Below, piece by piece: positions 60,976 to 64,000 of a stretch of 64,000 nucleotides of DNA. The notes beneath the pieces are model-generated. The model saw only the letters and a program-made list of their open reading frames with translations. It was not told the origin of the DNA and made no database searches. Where the stretch lies: contig NZ_CP018194.1 in the NCBI RefSeq assembly GCF_001889545.1, positions 2,553,501 through 2,617,500 on the forward strand, read 5' to 3'. Made by a program: the position numbers and the translations under genes. Positions within the stretch are counted from its first letter, which is position 1. Every line of letters starts with the position of its first letter. This DNA is from Granulibacter bethesdensis. GTDB taxonomy: Bacteria; Pseudomonadota; Alphaproteobacteria; Acetobacterales; Acetobacteraceae.

Positions 60976-61902
60976 ATGTCCATCGTTCATCGTAATCTGT
61001 CCCGCCTTGATCTGAACCTCCTGACCGCCTTCGATGCGATCTATACTGAACGCAGCGTGACGAAGGCTGCCGAATGCATCGGGGTCGGGCAATCAGCGAT
61101 GAGTCATAATCTCGCCAGGCTGCGCGAAGCCTTACAGGATGAGCTGTTCGTGCGGACCCCGTCCGGCATGGAGCCAACGCCCCGCGCCCGTGCGATTGCC
61201 GATACGGTCCGTAATCTGCTCTGGACCGTGCAGGACAAGCTGCTGACCACTCGCAGCTTCAACCCTGCTACGGCAGAGCGCATCTGGCGGATCGGACTGG
61301 CCGATAATATCGAAAGCCTGCTGATGCCGCCTTTGCTGGAAATGATGCTGAAAGAGGCTCCCGGCATGCGTATCCAGGCAATCTTCACCGACGGCCTGCG
61401 CGTGCTGGAAGCGCTCGACCGGGATGAGCTGGATATGGGCATTGGCGTTTTCCGCCATGGAGGTAACGTCCATAAACGGCGCAACTTCGCGCCGGATTCC
61501 TATCTGTGCCTGTACGATCCGAAGCAGATCGGGCTGGAGGGGCCGATCACGCTGGACCAATACACCTCCCTGCCGCATGTGCTGGTCAGCCTGCGCGGCA
61601 TTTTTCATGGCGTGGCGGATGATGCACTGTCACTGCTGGGACGGACGCGGACCATCGTGATGACCACACCGCATTTTCTCTCCGTGCCCTATATATTGCG
61701 GGGTGCGCCGGTCATTACGACCCTGCCGGGAACGCTGGCACGCTCGGCCGCCTCGGCGCATGGGCTGTGCGTCAGCGCGTTGCCTTTTGAACTGGCGCCG
61801 TTCCGCCTCTCGATGCTGTGGCACAGCTCCTATGACAATGACCCGGCCCATCGCTGGCTGCGCAATACGGTCGCCAGCCTGATGGACCAGATGCACAGAT
61901 GA
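60976..61902 (+). CDS. LysR-family transcriptional regulator
   Basis: 308 residues from the ATG at 60976. The winged helix-turn-helix (LDLNLLTAFDAIYTERSVTKAAECIGVGQSAMSHNLARLREAL) is typical of LysR, and a C-terminal PBP-fold co-inducer domain follows. The NodD/SyrM-like subgroup is suggested by RLDLNLL and FVRTPSGMEPTPRA. Its ligand and targets are unknown; it may control the divergent small gene and itself. Confidence 0.92.
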   Translation: MSIVHRNLSRLDLNLLTAFDAIYTERSVTKAAECIGVGQSAMSHNLARLREALQDELFVRTPSGMEPTPRARAIADTVRNLLWTVQDKLLTTRSFNPATAERIWRIGLADNIESLLMPPLLEMMLKEAPGMRIQAIFTDGLRVLEALDRDELDMGIGVFRHGGNVHKRRNFAPDSYLCLYDPKQIGLEGPITLDQYTSLPHVLVSLRGIFHGVADDALSLLGRTRTIVMTTPHFLSVPYILRGAPVITTLPGTLARSAASAHGLCVSALPFELAPFRLSMLWHSSYDNDPAHRWLRNTVASLMDQMHR

Positions 61903-61909
61903 GCATCCG

Positions 61910-63715
61910 TCAGGACATCTCCTGCACCAGCCCCATCGCCTGCCGTTCGAACAATCTGCGATACAACCCGTCCTCGCGTTGGATCAGGCTGTCATGGGTG
62001 CCTTCCTCGACAATCTGACCATGATCGAACACCAGAATCCGGTCCATTGACCGAACGGTGGAAAGCCGATGCGCAATCACGATCGAGGTTCGGCCGGCCA
62101 TCAGCCGCTCCATCGCCTGCTGGATCAGCGCCTCCGACTCGGAATCGAGGCTGGCCGTTGCCTCATCCAGAATCAACACCGGTGCATCGGCCAGAAAGGC
62201 GCGGGCAATCGCCACACGCTGGCGCTCGCCTCCTGACAACTTGACACCGCGTTCTCCCACCATGGTGCGATACCCTTGTGGCAGGGCACGAATGAACGCA
62301 TCCGCATTCGCAAGCCGGGCCGCCTGCACGATCTCCTCCATTGAGGCACCGGGACGGGCATAGGCAATATTTTCAGCCAGAGACCGATGAAACAGCACAG
62401 CCTCCTGCGGGACCAGCGCCATCTGACTGCGCAAGGATGACTGGGTCACGGCAGCAATATCCTGCCCATCTACCAGAATGCGGCCACCGGTGACGTCATA
62501 CAGACGCTGCAACAGCTTGACGAAGCTGCTTTTGCCGGAACCGGAATGTCCGACCAGCCCGACCCGCTCCCCCGCTGCAATGCGCAGGGAAAAATCTTCA
62601 AACAGGGGCGTGGTGTGATTGCCATAGCGGAACGTCACGTGATCGAACGTGATTTCTCCCTGGCTGACCCGCAAGAGTGCAGCGCCGGGGCGGTCCTCCA
62701 CGCCAAGCGGATGGGATTGCATCTCCACCAGCTCCTCCATCTCATTCACGCAGCGCTGGAGATTGGCGACATGCTGGCCGATATCCCGCAAATAGCCATG
62801 AACCACGAAATAGGACGTCATCACGAAGGTCACATCGCCTGGTGTCGCCTGTCCCCGTGACCACAGCACAATGGCGTAGCCGATAATCACCGTCCGCAAG
62901 GCCAGCAGCACCAGCATCTGGGCCGAGCCGCTATTGGTGCCGTATATCCAGGTGCGCCGGGTGCGCTGCCTCCATTTAGTGAGGATCCTGCCCAGTACCC
63001 TGTCCTCCCGCGCTTCCGCACCGAAGGCCTTGACGACAGCATTGCATGTCACAGCATCCGCCATGGCCCCTCCCATCCTTGTATCCTGACGGTTGGACAG
63101 GCGGGCTGCAGGGGCCACACAGAGCAGGGACAACGTCACCGACAGCCCGATATAGAAAACGGCGCCGATCCCGACTGCCAGCCCCATACCCGGCCAGTAC
63201 CAGCCCAGCAGCAGCGCGGAGCCGAGCAGAACCGTCAGAGCCGGCAACAGCGAGGTCAGCAAGGTATCGTCCAGCAGATCGACCGCCCAGATTCCACGCG
63301 TGACTTTCCGGACAATCGAGCCTGCGAAATTATTGGCGTGCCAGTCCGTGGAAAAACGCTGCACGCGATAAAATGCATCGGCAGCAATCTGCGCCATCAG
63401 GCGCAGCGTCAGAGCCGTGATCGCGACGAACGAAACATGGCGGGCACCGACCACCAGAGCCCCCAGCAATCCCATCATCACCAGAATCGTCCATGGATCC
63501 CAAGGTCGCAGCCCCGGTCGCAGCATCGCATCAGGAGCGGCCGATACGGCATCCACCAGCCAGCCGGACAAAACCGGCAGCCCCAGATCAGCAATGGTTC
63601 CGGCCATCATCGTCAGCGCCGTCAGCAGCACCATCCGCCATTGCCGACCCCAATGATGGAATAAAAATCTGAGCACCATGGCAACGGCACCCATGCGATC
63701 ACGATAAACTGTCAT
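61910..63715 (-). CDS. ABC exporter half-transporter (membrane plus ATPase domains)
   Basis: 601 residues from the ATG at 63715. The N-terminal half has about six membrane helices. The ATPase domain has Walker A GHSGSGKSS, signature LSGGERQRVAIARAFL, Walker B VLILDEATASLDSE and the switch histidine in IAHRLSTV. Such homodimeric exporters move lipids, peptides or drugs; the substrate is not evident. It converges with the LysR gene and is divergent from glgC. Confidence 0.92.
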   Translation of the reverse strand: MTVYRDRMGAVAMVLRFLFHHWGRQWRMVLLTALTMMAGTIADLGLPVLSGWLVDAVSAAPDAMLRPGLRPWDPWTILVMMGLLGALVVGARHVSFVAITALTLRLMAQIAADAFYRVQRFSTDWHANNFAGSIVRKVTRGIWAVDLLDDTLLTSLLPALTVLLGSALLLGWYWPGMGLAVGIGAVFYIGLSVTLSLLCVAPAARLSNRQDTRMGGAMADAVTCNAVVKAFGAEAREDRVLGRILTKWRQRTRRTWIYGTNSGSAQMLVLLALRTVIIGYAIVLWSRGQATPGDVTFVMTSYFVVHGYLRDIGQHVANLQRCVNEMEELVEMQSHPLGVEDRPGAALLRVSQGEITFDHVTFRYGNHTTPLFEDFSLRIAAGERVGLVGHSGSGKSSFVKLLQRLYDVTGGRILVDGQDIAAVTQSSLRSQMALVPQEAVLFHRSLAENIAYARPGASMEEIVQAARLANADAFIRALPQGYRTMVGERGVKLSGGERQRVAIARAFLADAPVLILDEATASLDSESEALIQQAMERLMAGRTSIVIAHRLSTVRSMDRILVFDHGQIVEEGTHDSLIQREDGLYRRLFERQAMGLVQEMS

Positions 63716-63928
63716 GACGTGTTCGTTATCTTTCAGGCAGTGCAGCAGCCATGCCGAATGACGTATTCGTCCCCATAAAGAGAGCAACTGGGGAGATATG
63801 AAGCATGACGAACAGAATAATGTTCGATCATTCCATGCATCCACCCTGTGCGGATCGTGGCAGACCTTCTACAGTTTCATAATCGACTGACGCCTTGCCC
63901 CTGCAATTAAGATCCGGGAAATATCAGC

Positions 63929-64000
63929 ATGAGCGGTACCAGCAGCATCGCCCGCAGCACAATGGCTTATGTCCTGGCGGGGGGGCGTGGCTCCCGGTTG
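63929..64000 (+). CDS. glgC: Glucose-1-phosphate adenylyltransferase, N-terminal fragment
   Basis: Only 24 codons before the window ends. MAYVLAGGRGSRL is the characteristic N-terminal nucleotide-binding motif of GlgC, in the usual place after a short leader. The enzyme makes ADP-glucose for glycogen. The 213 bases before it separate it from the divergent ABC exporter. Confidence 0.88.
   Translation, partial: MSGTSSIARSTMAYVLAGGRGSRL

Overview
The window looks like chromosomal DNA of an acetic acid bacterium (Acetobacteraceae, Alphaproteobacteria). The reasons are the high GC content, the gene orders yqeY-dnaG-rpoD, carA-carB-greA, lgt-midA-pgeF and rplY-pth-ychF, a SoxYZ-like carrier of the quinoprotein dehydrogenase type, and an AhpD-like/acyl-CoA dehydrogenase/ABC uptake operon. 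Granulibacter or a close relative is my best guess from memory; no search was possible. I see no rRNA, tRNA, insertion sequence, prophage or CRISPR array.

Left edge (1-4623, minus strand): a tightly coupled operon encodes a HAD-UbiA fusion, a DprE1-like flavin oxidase, a DprE2-like reductase, an extended SDR and the start of a FAD/NAD-binding oxidoreductase. The first three could carry out every step from PRPP plus polyprenyl phosphate to polyprenyl-phospho-arabinofuranose, a route best known from mycobacteria. A secreted protein of unknown function and a GNAT enzyme follow.

Housekeeping core (5.9-27.7 kb): rpoD, dnaG and yqeY run leftward. carA, carB, greA, threonine ammonia-lyase and dihydroorotase run rightward. 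CarA carries an N-terminal helix-turn-helix-like extension, and its promoter region holds two perfect inverted repeats. An MHS-type transporter follows, then yfgM-bamB-der (the order known from E. coli), a membrane-anchored degenerate AAA protein, purD and xseA.

Metabolic and accessory block (27.7-36.2 kb): an ABC importer operon with a flavin monooxygenase/acyl-CoA-dehydrogenase-like enzyme and an AhpD-like protein lies beside an AT-rich, palindrome-rich intergenic region. It is followed by queD-queE, a TetR regulator, proC, a YbjN-like gene and ubiK.

Core block (36.4-44.5 kb): lgt, a MidA-type methyltransferase, pgeF, a lipoprotein, prs, a histidine phosphatase, rplY, pth and ychF. Two short tandem repeats (18 bp x3 and 13 bp x3) lie in and just after pgeF.

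Accessory block (44.5-54.3 kb): several exported proteins, a VOC-fold protein with a long structured leader, YceI, DUF1489, an orphan DNA methyltransferase with an A10 tract near its 5' end (possible phase variation), and lutABC interrupted by a MaoC-like gene and followed by an Smr-domain protein.

Right edge (54.5-64 kb): a hybrid histidine kinase, mltA, a Tim44-like gene, a histidine phosphatase, secB with a clear terminator, a possible 53-residue exported peptide divergent from a LysR regulator, an ABC exporter half-transporter and the first codons of glgC.
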